A DNA stretch of 64,000 nucleotides from Daphnia pulex. Lineage: Eukaryota; Arthropoda; Branchiopoda; Diplostraca; Daphniidae. Within the stretch, counting starts at the first letter, position 1. The number at the start of each line of letters is the position of its first letter. Location of the stretch: contig NC_060027.1 of NCBI RefSeq assembly GCF_021134715.1, positions 3,038,001-3,102,000 of the forward strand, read 5' to 3'. Below, one piece after another: positions 45,757 through 58,645 of this stretch. The translations under genes and the position numbers were made by a program. The notes beneath the pieces are model-generated. The model searched no databases and was not told the origin of the DNA. It was given only the letters and a program-made list of their open reading frames with translations.

Positions 45757-48700
45757 ATGGATCCTGAATTGGTAGTGCAAACTCTAAACTTCCATGGTCA
45801 ACAACTGACAAAGCTTTGGGAAAATGAACGTGGAGCTGCTTCTCTACAAGTTGCCTCGCTGAGGGATCTTGATTATCAAGTTTATCAAAAACGTTCCAAA
45901 GATCTAGGGTATGCTTAATTCCTATTTCAAACTCTAAAGAGGTCATTTGACAGTCAATATTGTTTTGCAGATTCCAAGAGCGTGGGAAAAGGATTAGGAT
46001 GCACCAGTTTATTGTAGACAAGGCTCCCCAGCTGTTCAAGGCTGAAAAGAAGCCTAAAGAGTCTGTCAATTCAGCATTACAAGCTCAAGATGAAGGCAAT
46101 TGTTTTACATTTTTATTTTATTAACTTTCTAGTTGTGAATTCAGTTACCTGATGTTCAGGACAAAGGTCAAGGAATGGTTAAGTAACAATTTAATAAGAA
46201 TCTAATCTTTATAGATTTCTTCCCACTGATGCCTCCTCTCGAGTCATTCTGCCATTTTGACAAGTCTGAATCGCGGACAAACTTCTTTGAAGTGAGTTTT
46301 TATAGTTTGGTCTATTTCCATGTGATTTTATCCTAATTTTATTTGTATCTGTTTTCAGTCCATCAAAATTGGAGATGTTCTAATTGGCCAAGTTCAACAA
46401 AAGAACTTTCATGGTCTCGTATTTCGTGTAGTTGCAACCGAGGATTCGACGATCTTACGTGATGTCCGGGAGCTAGCCATAAAAGTATTTCTTTTTTTGT
46501 CATGTTCCACAAGCAGTACCTTAACCAATGCAATGGTTCGATGGATATATTCAAACTTTGAACGTTTTTAGGGAAGTATCCAACCGGATCAATATGTGTC
46601 TGATCGTAAAGAGGGCGCTTTTAACACTGGGGACCTGATTCGCTGCGAAGTGATCGACTTTAACGCCGATAACGAAAAGCTTGTATGTGGAATGAAAGGT
46701 TTGCACCAACCCGCTGAAAGGGCTGATTTGCAGTTCGGCATTGTCACGAAGGAACAGTTGCCAAAGTCTTATAAGTAAGTTGAATAATTAGATAATAGTT
46801 TTAGTCGGGCAACACATTAAACGCTATCAAATATGTAGAGCTATGGTTGATCTCACTGGAAAATCATACGAAGAATGCCTGCAGAGCAACCGCACGTTCC
46901 GTAACCCTAGCGCAATCGAGCACTTGTCCAAATCGCTGGGATTAAATCTTGCTAGCGATGTACCAGATTCCTTCTTGAAAGGATTAAAGTAAGTTTTTCT
47001 CATTCTCACATTAATATTTTTTACAGGAAATTAACTTGTTTACTTGTCATTGTAGTGCTCCAATCGAGGCTAGTGATTACGCAGATGAACTCCGTAAGAG
47101 TCAGAATAGCAAGTGGGCTACTAAAAGCGTGGCCGAGGGCATCAAATACTTCAAGGCCGGACTGGAAACTGAGGCGTTCCAGTGTCTGAACAAAGCCCTG
47201 CACATTGATCCAGTAAACATCGAGGGACTCGTGGCACGAGGAGCTCTGTAAGTCCTACTTTCTATCTAGGGTTTGCAATATGGTCATGATTTATTTATAC
47301 ATAAATATTCAGTTTCATTGGGAATGACAATTAATCTACGTTATCATTATAATGCACAGGGTAAATCTTTGTTTCTACCATATTTAAAATCCAAGCTGCG
47401 ACCGTTTTAAGATATTTTGCCCAAAAATCAAAAATGGATGTTATGTTCCTTTGTATAAATCGAGAGGGAGAGATAAAGAGAACAAATCAGGTTCAGCGTT
47501 AATTGAGACTGGAACTACCTGAAATTGACCGAAGCGTGTGTCAGTATCCGTCGTAATTCATGATTTAAATCTTAACAAAAATTCTATTCCTCGCCTAGCA
47601 AAGATTATCAGGTGATTAAAAGACAAAAGTGAATCATGATCAACATGGTTAAAGCAAACTTCGGGCTTTTGTTCCAACCCATGACAAGGCAGTCTTGATG
47701 GTTGTTGCCTTATTTTCAAGATTGATGAAGGAGTTTTGTGATTGTCTGTGAACTTGTGGTCATCAACTGCAGCACCACTACGTGTCCCTCCTTTGTTTCG
47801 ATTGATGACTTAAATTTCAATAATTTAATTACTATGAAATCCGGTGGTGGATTTCTGGCGAGTATCAAATTTTCACCTTTCCCCCTTTGATTATTTCAAT
47901 GTTTTCAGGTATGCTAACAGAGGCAGTTATGACAAGGCTATCACTGATTTCGAAGCCGCGCTGAAGGAACGCCCCAATCATGCGAATGCAACCAACTACT
48001 TGTCAGAGACGCTTGTTGCCTATGCAAAACAGTAAGGTTTAATTTTCCTCAATTCTTCAGAGTCGAATGTAACAAAGTTACTTTATTTTTCATTTAAGAT
48101 ACGAGGATGAAAAAAATGTTGACACGGCTATTCAGCTATATCAAAAGTGTTTAGGTGTCAATCCCAGTCACCCGGAAGCTCGCGCTTCTCTTCAACGCTT
48201 GTCTAAAAGCCGTCAGCGTCCAAACTTCAACATTGATTTTATGGATATGGAAAACGGTTCTTCTGCTAAAGCAACTGGTAAGGGAACAGAAGAAACAGAG
48301 CAAAAAGATGAAGGGCGTAAATCTCGTCGTCATCGTAAACGAGGAAAGCGTGGAAGTAGTAGTAGTAGCTCTAAGAGTGGAAGCTCATCGTCAAGCCGTT
48401 TCTCTTCGACTGGCTCTGATTCATCACGTGGCCGTTCACGATCTAAGAAGTCACGGCGTTCTAAAAAGGCTGCGAAGCATGAGCCTTCGCTTTCACCGTT
48501 CAGTAAAAAGATGGCTCAGTTAAATCCTTCTAACGCCGCGACAGTAGCTGGTGATGTCGGCCAAGTTGTACCCCCTAATCAAGCGACGTTTTATCCATCA
48601 ACTGAGTACCCATCTATTTCGACTCAACCTCATCCTGTCCCACCACCTGCTTTTGGTAGGCTGCCGCCAATGTTTTAATTTACTGCAAAGTTTGTGTTGT

Positions 48701-51080
48701 ATAATGTTCTCTTGTCGTTCTTAGGTGCTCTTGGGGGAAATCCTCCACCACCGGTATTTGCTGGTTATGCCTCTTCGAGTGGCGCTTCTGGTGCTCAAGG
48801 TCAGACTGTTGGCTACGAGAAAGAAGTCCAGAACTTTATCCAGCGTACAGCACTCAATGAAGAATACGAGAAAAAGGTTGAACTGTTTTTGCAACGCGTT
48901 GGTAAAGGGTAAGTGTGCATAGCAAATATTTTTTTTTTTTCGGATAGTTCTCTAATCACAGTAGAGTAACTAATTTTAAATTCTCTGGGTTGTTTAGAGG
49001 CAAGGACGGAGAGAAGAAGGAGGAGAAAGAGAAGGACAAAAAGAAGAAGAAGAAGAAAGATCGCAGCAAAGATAAGAAGAAAAGTAAGATAATTTACTAC
49101 ATTACATGAGGAAAGAAACTAAATTTTAAGTGTGTTATAGAAGACGGCAAGCGTGATAAAAATAAGGAGAAGAAGCACAAGAAAAAAAAGAAGGGTTCGG
49201 ACGATGAAGATTCTGATAAACAGATATCACCCAAGTAAGTGAACAATCTTGATTAGTTTATAACAGAATGCTTGATTTCATTCATTTCCATTTAGTCTGT
49301 CTGGATTGGATGAACTTGGGGAACTCGAAGCCAAGCTTAGTGCTGTTTACAATAAGCTAACGGCTAAGGAGTCGTCAAAGAAGAAGAAGAAGCGCAAGAG
49401 GCACTCTTCAAATTCAAGCGATTCGTCTTCGTCATCGGGCAGGTAAAAAGAAATCCATCGAATTTTTAGGTCTTGTGTTCGTTTTCTCATTTTTGATCTG
49501 TTTAGTTCTTCTGATTCTGAACTGGAAAGGAAAAAGCGCAAAGCGAAAAAAGCATTAGAAGATCTTGCTGCTGCCGCTGGTTTATTACGTGGTGGCGAAT
49601 CCAAATTGAATGTGAAACCCGAGCCCGTTCCGCCACCGTCTTATGTACCAACACCCGGAGCCGCAGGAATGTCGGCTTCAGCTGGAGGTGCATCTGGTGA
49701 TGACGATGATTATCCAGGAAAATGGCGACCCATGGCGTTGAAGGTGAAGTTGGGTCGTGGGTCTGACGAGCCCGAAGTTGAAGAAAGTCGTATGGTATAC
49801 ATGAAAGAAGAGAAAAGAGCTCCGCCAGCTCAACAAGCACCTGTTGAACAAGAAGAGGAGATGCCGCCAGGTGACTTCAGTAATTAATATTTTTATTTTT
49901 TACGTTTGCCTTGATTCCATTTTTATTTTGTATCTTTTATTTTTTGAATTTTTGTTTAAAAATAACGTTTTATTGTTTAAATAGGGGAAGACAAAGTCTC
50001 TTTTAAGATACAGTCATTTGGATTGTTTGGCCCGGGTCCTCGTCAGGCACCGCCCAAACCAGTCAGTCCGCCAAAAACCAATGAGCAAGCTCAGTCGGAG
50101 GTTAGTTGATCAAAGAAATTTCAAAATAAGAATAAAGTTAAATCGCGATTAAATGTTATAGGCCAATCAAGAGAAAGAGCGTGGAAGCAGATCCCGTTCG
50201 CGGTCTCAACGCCGCCGCTCACGTTCGCGTAGCCAATCTCGAAGCCGAAGTCGTGGGAGGTCATATTCACGATCTGGTTCTAGATCTCGGTCTCGGTCTG
50301 GGTCTCGCGACCGCCGTAGACGATCACGATCCCATTCCGGCGATAGACGCCACCAAAATCAACGTTATCGCGGAGGAAACCGCCATCCGAATCAAAACTA
50401 TCATCATCGTGGCGGACGCTATCCCCAACGTGGTGGCTTTCAGAACCGTGGTCGTGGTTGGAATAACAACTACAATAACAATCGTGGAGGATATAACAAC
50501 CGCCCGTACAACAATCGACCTTATCATAATAACAACAACAACAATCAAGGTATTCAGTAAGGTTATTAAAATTTAGAGCTTTGTATTTACTTGAATATTT
50601 GATTTAGGAGGATATGATAATCGCCGCCACCGTGGTCGCAACAGAGGCGGCTATTGGCAACAGCAAATGCAACGATCGTATTCGCGTAGTCGAAGCCGTA
50701 GCCGCACTCGATCCCGTTCTCGCAGCCGCTCACGCAGCTACAGTCGCAGTGTAAGCCGCAGTCCATCTCGCAGCCGCTCCCGTAGCCGCCAGGACAACTA
50801 TCGCGGTCGTGACCGAGATGCAAGAGATAACCGGGATGCCAGAGATACAAGTCCTCAAGGTCGTAATGATCAGGATCAGCATCGTAACGAACGAGAAAGT
50901 GGAGAAAGAGATGTACAGCAACGTAGTCCAGCACGTGAAGAGAAACCTGGTCCTGTACCCGCTCCAGTTGCCGCTGTGACAGCATCGTCGTCCCAGTCTG
51001 ATCGTCGTAAAGTTGGAAGTAAATGGGACGATGGAGGTGGTGACGACGATGAAGACTTGGTCCCACCGGGCTGCGAATAG
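45757..51080 (+). CDS. TTC14: TTC14, S1/TPR protein with long RS tail
   Basis: Predicted nuclear RNA-binding protein. Seventeen exons: 45757-45908, 45971-46095, 46215-46291, 46359-46484, 46572-46774, 46839-46988, 47056-47247, 47909-48031, 48099-48655, 48725-48908, 48998-49083, 49141-49234, 49296-49442, 49506-49870, 49985-50100, 50162-50549, 50608-51080. Total 1186 codons (1185 aa; human about 770). Order: MPPLESF segment, an S1-like fold ([20 protein letters not shown]), TPRs ([36 protein letters not shown]), then Ser-rich, Lys-rich, KWRPM, RS-repeat, RGG/Asn-rich and second RS-repeat blocks. Intron 2 probably uses a GC donor (GAAG|GCAATT at 46092-46101). The tail is much longer than in vertebrates. 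It could act in splicing or condensates; that is inference. Confidence 0.92.
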
Positions 51081-51546
51081 TTTTTCTACACGTGCAGTTA
51101 ATACTGCAACATTTGATGAGCACATGGAATTCCTTCATTTTTTTTTCTCATACATTTTAACTATTCGCCCCCCCCCCATTTGCAAAGTTCAACACGATCA
51201 AGTCTGCATAGCAGTTTTCAACCCTATGATTTTACTTTCAGAAACCAAGCTGATTTTGTCTCGTCAGCCGTTCCATTGTGTTCCTCAGCACTCGTTGTCC
51301 CCCTTTAAGATTCCTTTTCTCGTGTCAAACATGTGTGCTAAGGTGATAAAACATTGAGTTGAACATCTTTCCTATGTACATCTGGAAGCCATATTACACG
51401 AGCAACGTTAATTCATTTTTTAAATACTTGGATAGCATGAAGAAAAAATCTTAAGTCGATTGATTTATTCAAGAATTTATCATTACTCAGGCAACGTAAC
51501 GCGAGCTTGTAAGAAATTTAATGAAATAAGAAACCATTCCAATAAT
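51081..51546. other. Convergent 3' region, TTC14 and TAF9
   Basis: 466 bp hold both 3' UTRs, including a poly-C run near 51170-51178. No gene. Confidence 0.4.
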
Positions 51547-52361
51547 TCACGCAGCATCATAATCATCGTCCTCTCTTTCACGCTTCACTCCTCGAACATC
51601 AATTTCCATTTTCTCTGCTGGCTGATTGGGCTGAGCCGGAATATTGATCTGAATCTTTGGAACATTGGCGGGAGTATTAATTGCAGAACCAGTGTTGATC
51701 TTCACAACAGGTCGAGGAGTTGTGGGAGTTCCCGCATTAATCGTAGTGACCCGAACTGCAGGTGAACTCGGTCGGTGCACAGCTCTTGCCGCCCCCAGCA
51801 TACCAATTCTAGATCCAGTAGTCGATCCACCACCAAGAGCCTTTGGTAATGTCTTTTTGATAGTTTTCAACTTGTAATTGCAAGCAGCAAGGCAATGACA
51901 GTCAGGTGGCAGGCGAATGCCACAGTGTGGTTTCACTGAAGGTAGAGGTGTGCTATTTTTTGATCTTGCAACTTCCATGAGAATCTAAATGTGAAATAGA
52001 TGAGAATATGGCCAAATAACTTATTTCTATTGTAAATTCTGTATACTTCACGTGGTGGGGGAGAAGTGAAAGATTGTTCCATTTGCATTGAAACAGCAAG
52101 TTTGACATCGTCCAAATCAATCCCTTTTTTCTTAGCATGATTTGCATATGCCTTAGCGTCATCTAGGACAGTAGTCACATATCCTAAGATTAAAAACAGT
52201 TAATGAAAAGTCGTTCATAATCGTTCTATTTGACTATTCCTAGGCTTACGGTATATGAATTCCAACAGTTGATTGATAACCCTAGGCTCGTATTCAGTAA
52301 TGCCCATATCTTTTAGGATAGCTTGAATTACTAGAGCATCACGGGGAATTTTTGTAGACAT
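51547..52361 (-). CDS. TAF9: TFIID/SAGA subunit TAF9
   Basis: Histone-fold subunit of TFIID and SAGA that pairs with TAF6. Exons 52361-52250, 52183-52047, 51984-51547 give 229 codons (228 aa). The H3-like histone fold is nearly invariant: [20 protein letters not shown], then across the first junction [26 protein letters not shown] and QSFTSPPPR. The conserved region after it ([20 protein letters not shown]) and a Pro/Thr-rich tail ending in an acidic DDDYDAA complete it. It starts 507 bp from IWS1 on the other strand. Confidence 0.96.
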
Positions 52362-52868
52362 GGTCGTTAGATTTGAAATCAAACTGAGATACCAATAAAC
52401 CAAATAAACCAACTATTATTGACTTGAATTCAAAAGATTCCTTCGAGGCTGTCTCATTTCACTTTTGTTAACAGAATAAGTTGGGCTGTCAACTTATCCT
52501 TCAGCCATCTAGCGTTAGCTTTGAGCATTTTTATTCATTTGTTTGTGTGCTGGAAGACGAGCACACAATAAAACCAAAAGTTTTAATCTTTCTCTTTTTT
52601 TTAAGATTTTAATTAATCCCTAACCGTCGATCAGTCAACACTAGGTAAGACATGCACATTCCAATGAAGATTATGATTCTGTGTTCTGGTTAAAGAAATT
52701 GAATTTATTTATTACGTTCAAACATCTTTTTTACCGGCATCACAACATTTCCTAATTAAAACGATATGTTCTATTAATCTCATCATAATTTAAGCAATAT
52801 AGATTCACAACATTTGTGAATAAAGTTGAAACAATGGTACTTTTTCTATTCTAAACAGCCTTTAGAGG
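52362..52868. promoter_or_regulatory. Divergent promoter region, TAF9 and IWS1
   Basis: 507 bp between start codons. The IWS1 ATG follows an AAACAG acceptor at 52858, so IWS1 has a 5' noncoding exon, perhaps ending at a donor (TAG|GTAAGA) near 52645. Shared promoter use is inferred. Confidence 0.4.
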
Positions 52869-55785
52869 ATGGATGACTCTTTGCACATGTCTGAGCCAAA
52901 CATCAAAGACGATGCAGAAGATTCCAAGGAAGGAAGTCTGGGGAAGGATGGAAATGATTCAGTGTCAAGTGAACAGAAAGAAATAGAAGATAAAGCCAAC
53001 AATTCCAATGTTTCTAATGATTATGGTAAGTTGAGTGAAGTTATGTTTATTTCTTATAATACGATGTCAATCTACTATTAAAATCACAGACAAAGCAAAA
53101 GATGATGATGGCTCTCAGTCTCCCCATTTGAAGAAAGGCTCTAGAAGTCGATCACCATCTGCTTCCAAATCACATTCAAGATCAAGATCTCGTTCTTCAT
53201 CTAGATCAAAATCTGGGTCTCGTTCTCGATCAGGGTCACGTTCGTCACGCCGTTCGTCACGCCGTTCGTCAAAATCACGGTCTCGCTCTAAATCACGTTC
53301 AGGCTCAAGATCTAGAAGTCACTCTAAATCAGTTTCTCGAAAAGGTACTGTATTAGTTGCTAAAAATTTTGATGAGATTAAAACAATTATAATATTCCAA
53401 ATAATAACTGGTGTTAAAATAAATAGGCTCCAGGTCACGTTCTAGATCTGGTTCTCGTTCGTCTCGTTCGAGATCGCGTTCGTCACGCAGATCTTCTAAA
53501 TCACGTTCAAGGTCTGGTTCTCGCTCGAGATCCCGAAGCCGTTCAAAATCACGATCACGTAATAGTAGTTTTGGGTAATCCGATTCGTGTTTTGTTAATG
53601 TACAAATGTTTTCCAAAAAGGATCCAGGTCTAAAGGCTCAAGATCTAGATCAAGATCTTCGTCGGCGTCCAGCGTGAAAAGCAGGGGAGGTGGTACTCGT
53701 AAACGTAAACACAGTCGAAGTGGCAGTGACTCCGACGGACCTGGAAGCTCGAAGAAAAAAGAAAAGACGAAATCACGTATTGCTCGTCCAGCTGGAGATT
53801 CAAGTGATGAAGAAGGGGGTAGTCGAAACGAAAAAGACAAAAAAGTTTTGGACGATGTTTTTGGGGAATCTGGTGACGAAGCACCAAAAAAAGACGAAAC
53901 TAAACAACCAAAACAGGATGATTCAGATAAGGGACAAGATTCTGAATCAGATAATCCAGATGATGATCAAAGGTAAAAAAAAAAAATCATGTGAAATTTT
54001 CGTTGTCATTTTTTAAATTCATTATTGATGTTTGTATTAACAGGTCAGAATTTGTTTCTGATTTTGACCTGATGATGGCCCGCAAAAAGGATGAAAAACG
54101 GAAGCGCAAGCGCAAAGACGTCGACATCATTAACGATAACGATGACTTGATTGCTCATATGATTCAACAAATGAAAGCTGCTTCTGAAGTAAAAATGGTC
54201 TTCGAATCAGTCATCAATAATATTAATGCGTTTTTTTAATGTTGCTGTGTAAAGGAGGATCGTGAGTTCAACAAAAATCGAAAACCAGCAACCAAGAAAA
54301 TTTCTCTTCTTCCGACAGTTATTGCACAGCTACGGAAGCATGATCTACAGATGGCTTTCATTGAACACAACATACTTAGCGTTCTTACAGATTGGCTTGC
54401 TCCAATGCCGGATCGCAGCCTTCCGGCTCTGAGAATTCGCGAGCAAATTCTCGCTATGCTTCAAGAAGTAAATGTCCTTTATTTTCCTTTCTGTTCCAGA
54501 CCCTAAATTAAATTACGTATTTTCAAACTAGTTTCCACCGCTGGATCAAGGGACGCTAAAACAGTCTGGAATTGGTAAAGCAGTGATGTACCTTTGTAAG
54601 CACCCCAAGGAAACCAAGGAGAATAAGGATAAAGCTGGAAGACTCATCAGTGAATGGGCTAGACCAATTTTCAACTTAACGACTGATTTTAAAGGTATTT
54701 CGAAATTTAATATATAGTTGGCAGCAATACGACTTTTCTTGGGGGGGGAGGGGGTATCAAATCCCTTGGGGTACTGCAAATATTGAACAACAAGTGCATA
54801 CAAAATGGTTAATTCCAATTTTCACTTGCAAACCACAAACATTTTTACGGTTGCTTAAAATGAACTCTGTTGAGGTTATGATAAGGTATTTATTAGTATA
54901 AATTTGGTCTGCCTCTCTTTTGATTTCCTTTTAACTTGGAGAAAATACGACTTAACACTTTACCATCGTACTTGTCTAAAGGCAAAGGTATAAGGTCAGG
55001 GAGAAAAATTGCATTAACTTGTGCCTTAAACTAATGAGTAAGGAAAATAATAAGCCTTGGTAACGCTTGGCTACATACGTAAGCCACGTGCATACGGTGC
55101 TAATTTTTGGTGAGGTATAAGTCGTCCCTGGGTGAGTGCTCGCCTACTTTGCGAGTGCTCAATACTTGGGTGCTTACGATTTGCCTCAACTGCCATGAAT
55201 AATCTAATTAAATTTTGTGATGCAAAAATAGTTATTTCAAATCTGAAACTACTACATTATGGTGATAACAATGATATCATTTTATTACATAGCTTTGAGT
55301 CGAGAGGAGCGGGAACAACGAGATCTTGAACAACTCCCTAAAGTTCGGCAACAGATTAATGAAACTGCAGCTTCTAAGGATATTTCCAAAGCCATGCAAG
55401 AAGAAGAAACGTAATCCAATTTGTGATTTCTACATTGTTTGTAAGTTGTTTATGTATAACCTTCTCACATCAGATCCGTGCGCCCTGGAGACCCGAACTG
55501 GGTGCCACGAGCCCGTGTGCCACAACCATCCACTAAAGATTACGTCAATCGTCCGAAGTGGACTTCAGAAGTTGATATGTCAAGAGTAAGAACAAATCAG
55601 ATAATTCTCTTGTATTTCACATTTGAATTAAATTATGTTATGTTCTACAACTGTTATAGACGTCGAAGAAAACTCTGTCAAAGATGGAGAAACGAATTCA
55701 AGACTATAGCCGAATGAAAGGAGGAAAGAGTAAAGGCCCCAACAGTAGCACGCTCAGCATCGAAGGCCGTAAGATGAACTTGTAA
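52869..55785 (+). CDS. IWS1: Transcription elongation factor IWS1 with RS-repeat N-terminus
   Basis: Nuclear partner of SPT6 on elongating RNA polymerase II. Ten exons: 52869-53025, 53090-53344, 53427-53558, 53621-53972, 54044-54188, 54255-54467, 54532-54694, 55293-55410, 55474-55585, 55660-55785. Total 591 codons (590 aa). The N-terminal third is acidic and then a long Arg-Ser repeat tract (about aa 60-190). An acidic DDVFGES and the [13 protein letters not shown] motif follow. The TFIIS-N/LW domain includes [40 protein letters not shown] and [13 protein letters not shown]. The tail ends [15 protein letters not shown]. Introns are short except the seventh (598 nt). Confidence 0.95.
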
Positions 55786-56454
55786 GGATCCATATGAACT
55801 GATAAATCAAGAAACTGATAAATTCAAAAGCGTTGCGCCTCATTTTGACGAAAAGTGTGGTTGTATGACTTGTTTTTAGTATCTGTAAGAATACAATCGG
55901 TCAAATAAAAATTTAATTATTTTCATTTTTATTTTATTTCAACTCATTTTGAATTAGCCACAGTTTGCCCATGGTTGGCCGCCCAAACCACGCGAGTTTC
56001 CTTTAAGGTAAGACAGTGGTAAGCAATGAGAGCAATGATTTTATCAGTTTTTTGCGCAAATAAATTTGCATGCGTAGAAATCTCCGTCTCGCTACAAAAA
56101 TTCACAACTCAAGGGAGAAACATTTATTTATTTATTTTATTTTTCACGATCACGATCGATCACGAAGGCTTTATCATACATCATATGATGGAATCATCAT
56201 ATTATCGACTGATTCCACCAATAATGCTCACTTTTTAATTTTTCGATAAATTTCCTTTTTATCTACTAAATCTATTTCACGGAGATGACGAATATTTGGT
56301 TTTTATTTTTCCTTCCGTGGATGCTAAGGGCTGTCACTAGGTGGCTAAATTTTTCTGTGTGTTTAGGGATTGAGCTATTCATCCCTAGTGTGTAGAGGGA
56401 TTACTGTAGGGGGGGGGGGGAGGGTTACCATAGTTTTGATATTTGAGACGAGAA
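55786..56454. other. IWS1 3' flank
   Basis: It contains the IWS1 3' UTR (AATAAAAATTT near 55905) and a 12-13-nt poly-G run near 56408. No coding signal. Confidence 0.4.
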
Positions 56455-57850
56455 ACCCCGTGCCGTTCTTTTTCTTCCGAGACGCTGACTGAGAAGGTTA
56501 CTCTAGTCATCATTGCTGGGTACTTTCTTTCCCTACTTAGTTCTTCATAAAAAAAGGTAATTCCTACTCTAATTCTTAAAGTTTTCTACGGTTAATTTAC
56601 GGGTTACATGGCCTTAAATTTATACTAGCCAATTCAATGTGGCCATGCTTGTTGTACACTTGTTTAAAATGTCGTCTCTTGCTGCGTGTAGCACTTTTCG
56701 TCACATGTCAAAGTACTTAAGAATAGTACAAGTAATAATGTTGAGTAACTTAATAATTTTAAGACTTAATTCCCACATTGAAATTCTGTAATTGAGTTTC
56801 TGATAAAAATTGAACTTTTTTTAAAATTACTAATTATCATACATTCGTAATCTAAAGCAACATGATAGTTGCAAATATGTTCTGTGATTTGATTTGCGAG
56901 TAAGTTCAGTCGAGAGATGAACTTGAATGAAGCTTGCGAAAACATGCATTTTAGTTAAGAATAATTAAAAGATTTCTTTTACTAATCTTAATTTATTTTT
57001 TGACAGGTTGGTGGAGATTTTTCTCAACGTGCAGTGCCAAGTCAACAAGATGCCTCTTATGTATCATGTTGTGAGATGAAAATGGGAAGAAAACAGGAAA
57101 TCTGAAATGGTAACAATTTACTTGAAAGACACTTGAGCTGGGTTTGCATTTTGCTTGAATTGTAGTCTGTGTGTCCTTTGCTTAGAAATAACTCGAGTTG
57201 GGCATAAAACTTTGATTTAGATGACATTTTACAATTACTAACTGCTTCAAATAAGTGTCTTGTGTGAAAAGATTTTCATTAGTTTGTGAAAAGTTACAAT
57301 TTTCTTTAACTCTAGCTCAAGCAGAAGAATTTCCACTTCTCTATTTGGTTGAAAATGTTTGTGGTTAACTAATGTTCTTTTGCTTTGTTAGATTCCTTTT
57401 TTGGTGTTGAAGCTGTTAATGGTGGTGATGCCTGTTGTGCAGTGGTGTGGAAGGCATTTTCAGATTGAGAGATGAGCTGAAATGGATCTTTGGCAGCCTT
57501 ACAGTTCAACATAAAACTTCATTATACCATATTGGTGCCCATCCTGTGTAGAGCTGTTGTGTGCAAAATAGTTGGTGTTGCCTGATGGCTGTCTGGCATT
57601 TTGTTGGTGTGTTCTTCTGTTACCTGTTGAGGTAATGCTGGATGAAAAATTCTCTTCAATTATTGACTTGTAACTAAATCTCCGTTCTCGTTTTAGTTCA
57701 ATCGTACGGCGCCGTTCCAGACTTGATCCGTTGGTGAAGCTGAGGAGTTGCTGAAATTCAAGACTGATGGATCATTAGATATTACATAAATTAAAATTGC
57801 AAATTATTGTCCCTTTTGCCTAAGTAAACAAAATGTCCTCTGTTGCCTAG
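56455..57850 (+). ncRNA. Possible spliced noncoding RNA
   Basis: A 2.8-kb gap between IWS1 and the next gene has no useful frame but several well-formed splice sites in order on the plus strand: donor AAG|GTAATT at 56557, acceptor GACAG at 57006, donor ATG|GTAACA at 57110, acceptor TTGTTAG at 57391, donor GAG|GTAATG at 57632 and acceptor TTTTAG at 57696. The last intron would be 65 bp, typical of this window. The implied exons (57007-57109, 57392-57631, 57697-about 57850) are GC-richer than their flanks. Start, end and transcription are not established. Confidence 0.3.
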
Positions 57851-58645
57851 TGTGTGAAAACCAGGGCATGCCAAAACCAGGGGTGTCATGGTTGAATGGG
57901 GAATTGCAATGAAGTTTGATATTTTCTATGAGGAAGAAGTTAAACCACAAAGATACTTATACTCCGATGAACTCTTACCGCCTCCAAACATTTTCGCTCT
58001 TAATCAACAATGTTATCTCGTAAAAAAAATAAATTGCTGAACCAAAATCATTTTCTGCTGTATAATTATTATTAAACTGCACTTTTTAAATATTAATCAT
58101 AAATCAAATCATTTTACAATATTATTTTGTTCGAATTTCCTGTCCAAATTTTAATTAAATTTATAAATTTGCTAAAAACAACAACCATTTATTATTTTTA
58201 CTAAGTCTTTTTCGCAAAAAATTGGCGATGTTCATTGATCCCATGTTTTTTTGTTTATAAAATTAAAACAATTTTTATTTTATTTTTATTATTTTTATTT
58301 GTTTTAACACAACCACATATATATTTTATGGCCCCCAGGGAGGGGGGGGCCTGTGACTTTCCCAACCGCGATAATAACATGTGCCGTTATTATTTTGTTG
58401 GTGCAGAAAGCCGGAATTTAATCTAGCAGTTGTCGACTGTATCAAAACTGACATAGAATCAGTTTGCCACAGTCGTATACTGCCCAAGTAAAAAGACAAA
58501 AGACAACAGATGAAACCAATTCAAGTCAGAACTCACTGGCAGAGCAAAACCACAAATAAAAAGGGATAAAAATATTTCAAATCAGCAATATGGGATATCA
58601 CTTGCAAAGTAAAACACACAAATGATAACAGTAAAAATTTTCAAG
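57851..58645. other. AT-rich intergenic
   Basis: Very AT-rich with a G-run near 58340. No gene was seen. Confidence 0.4.

Noticed and set aside
50587-51138. Long minus-strand frames opposite the TTC14 RS tail
   Set aside because: Arg/Ser-coding repeats open antisense frames by composition alone. The TTC14 frame is phase-consistent with its upstream exons.
56405-56425. Poly-G and poly-C runs (also near 20010, 51172 and 58340)
   Set aside because: Plain homopolymer tracts in AT-rich gaps, with no sign of function.
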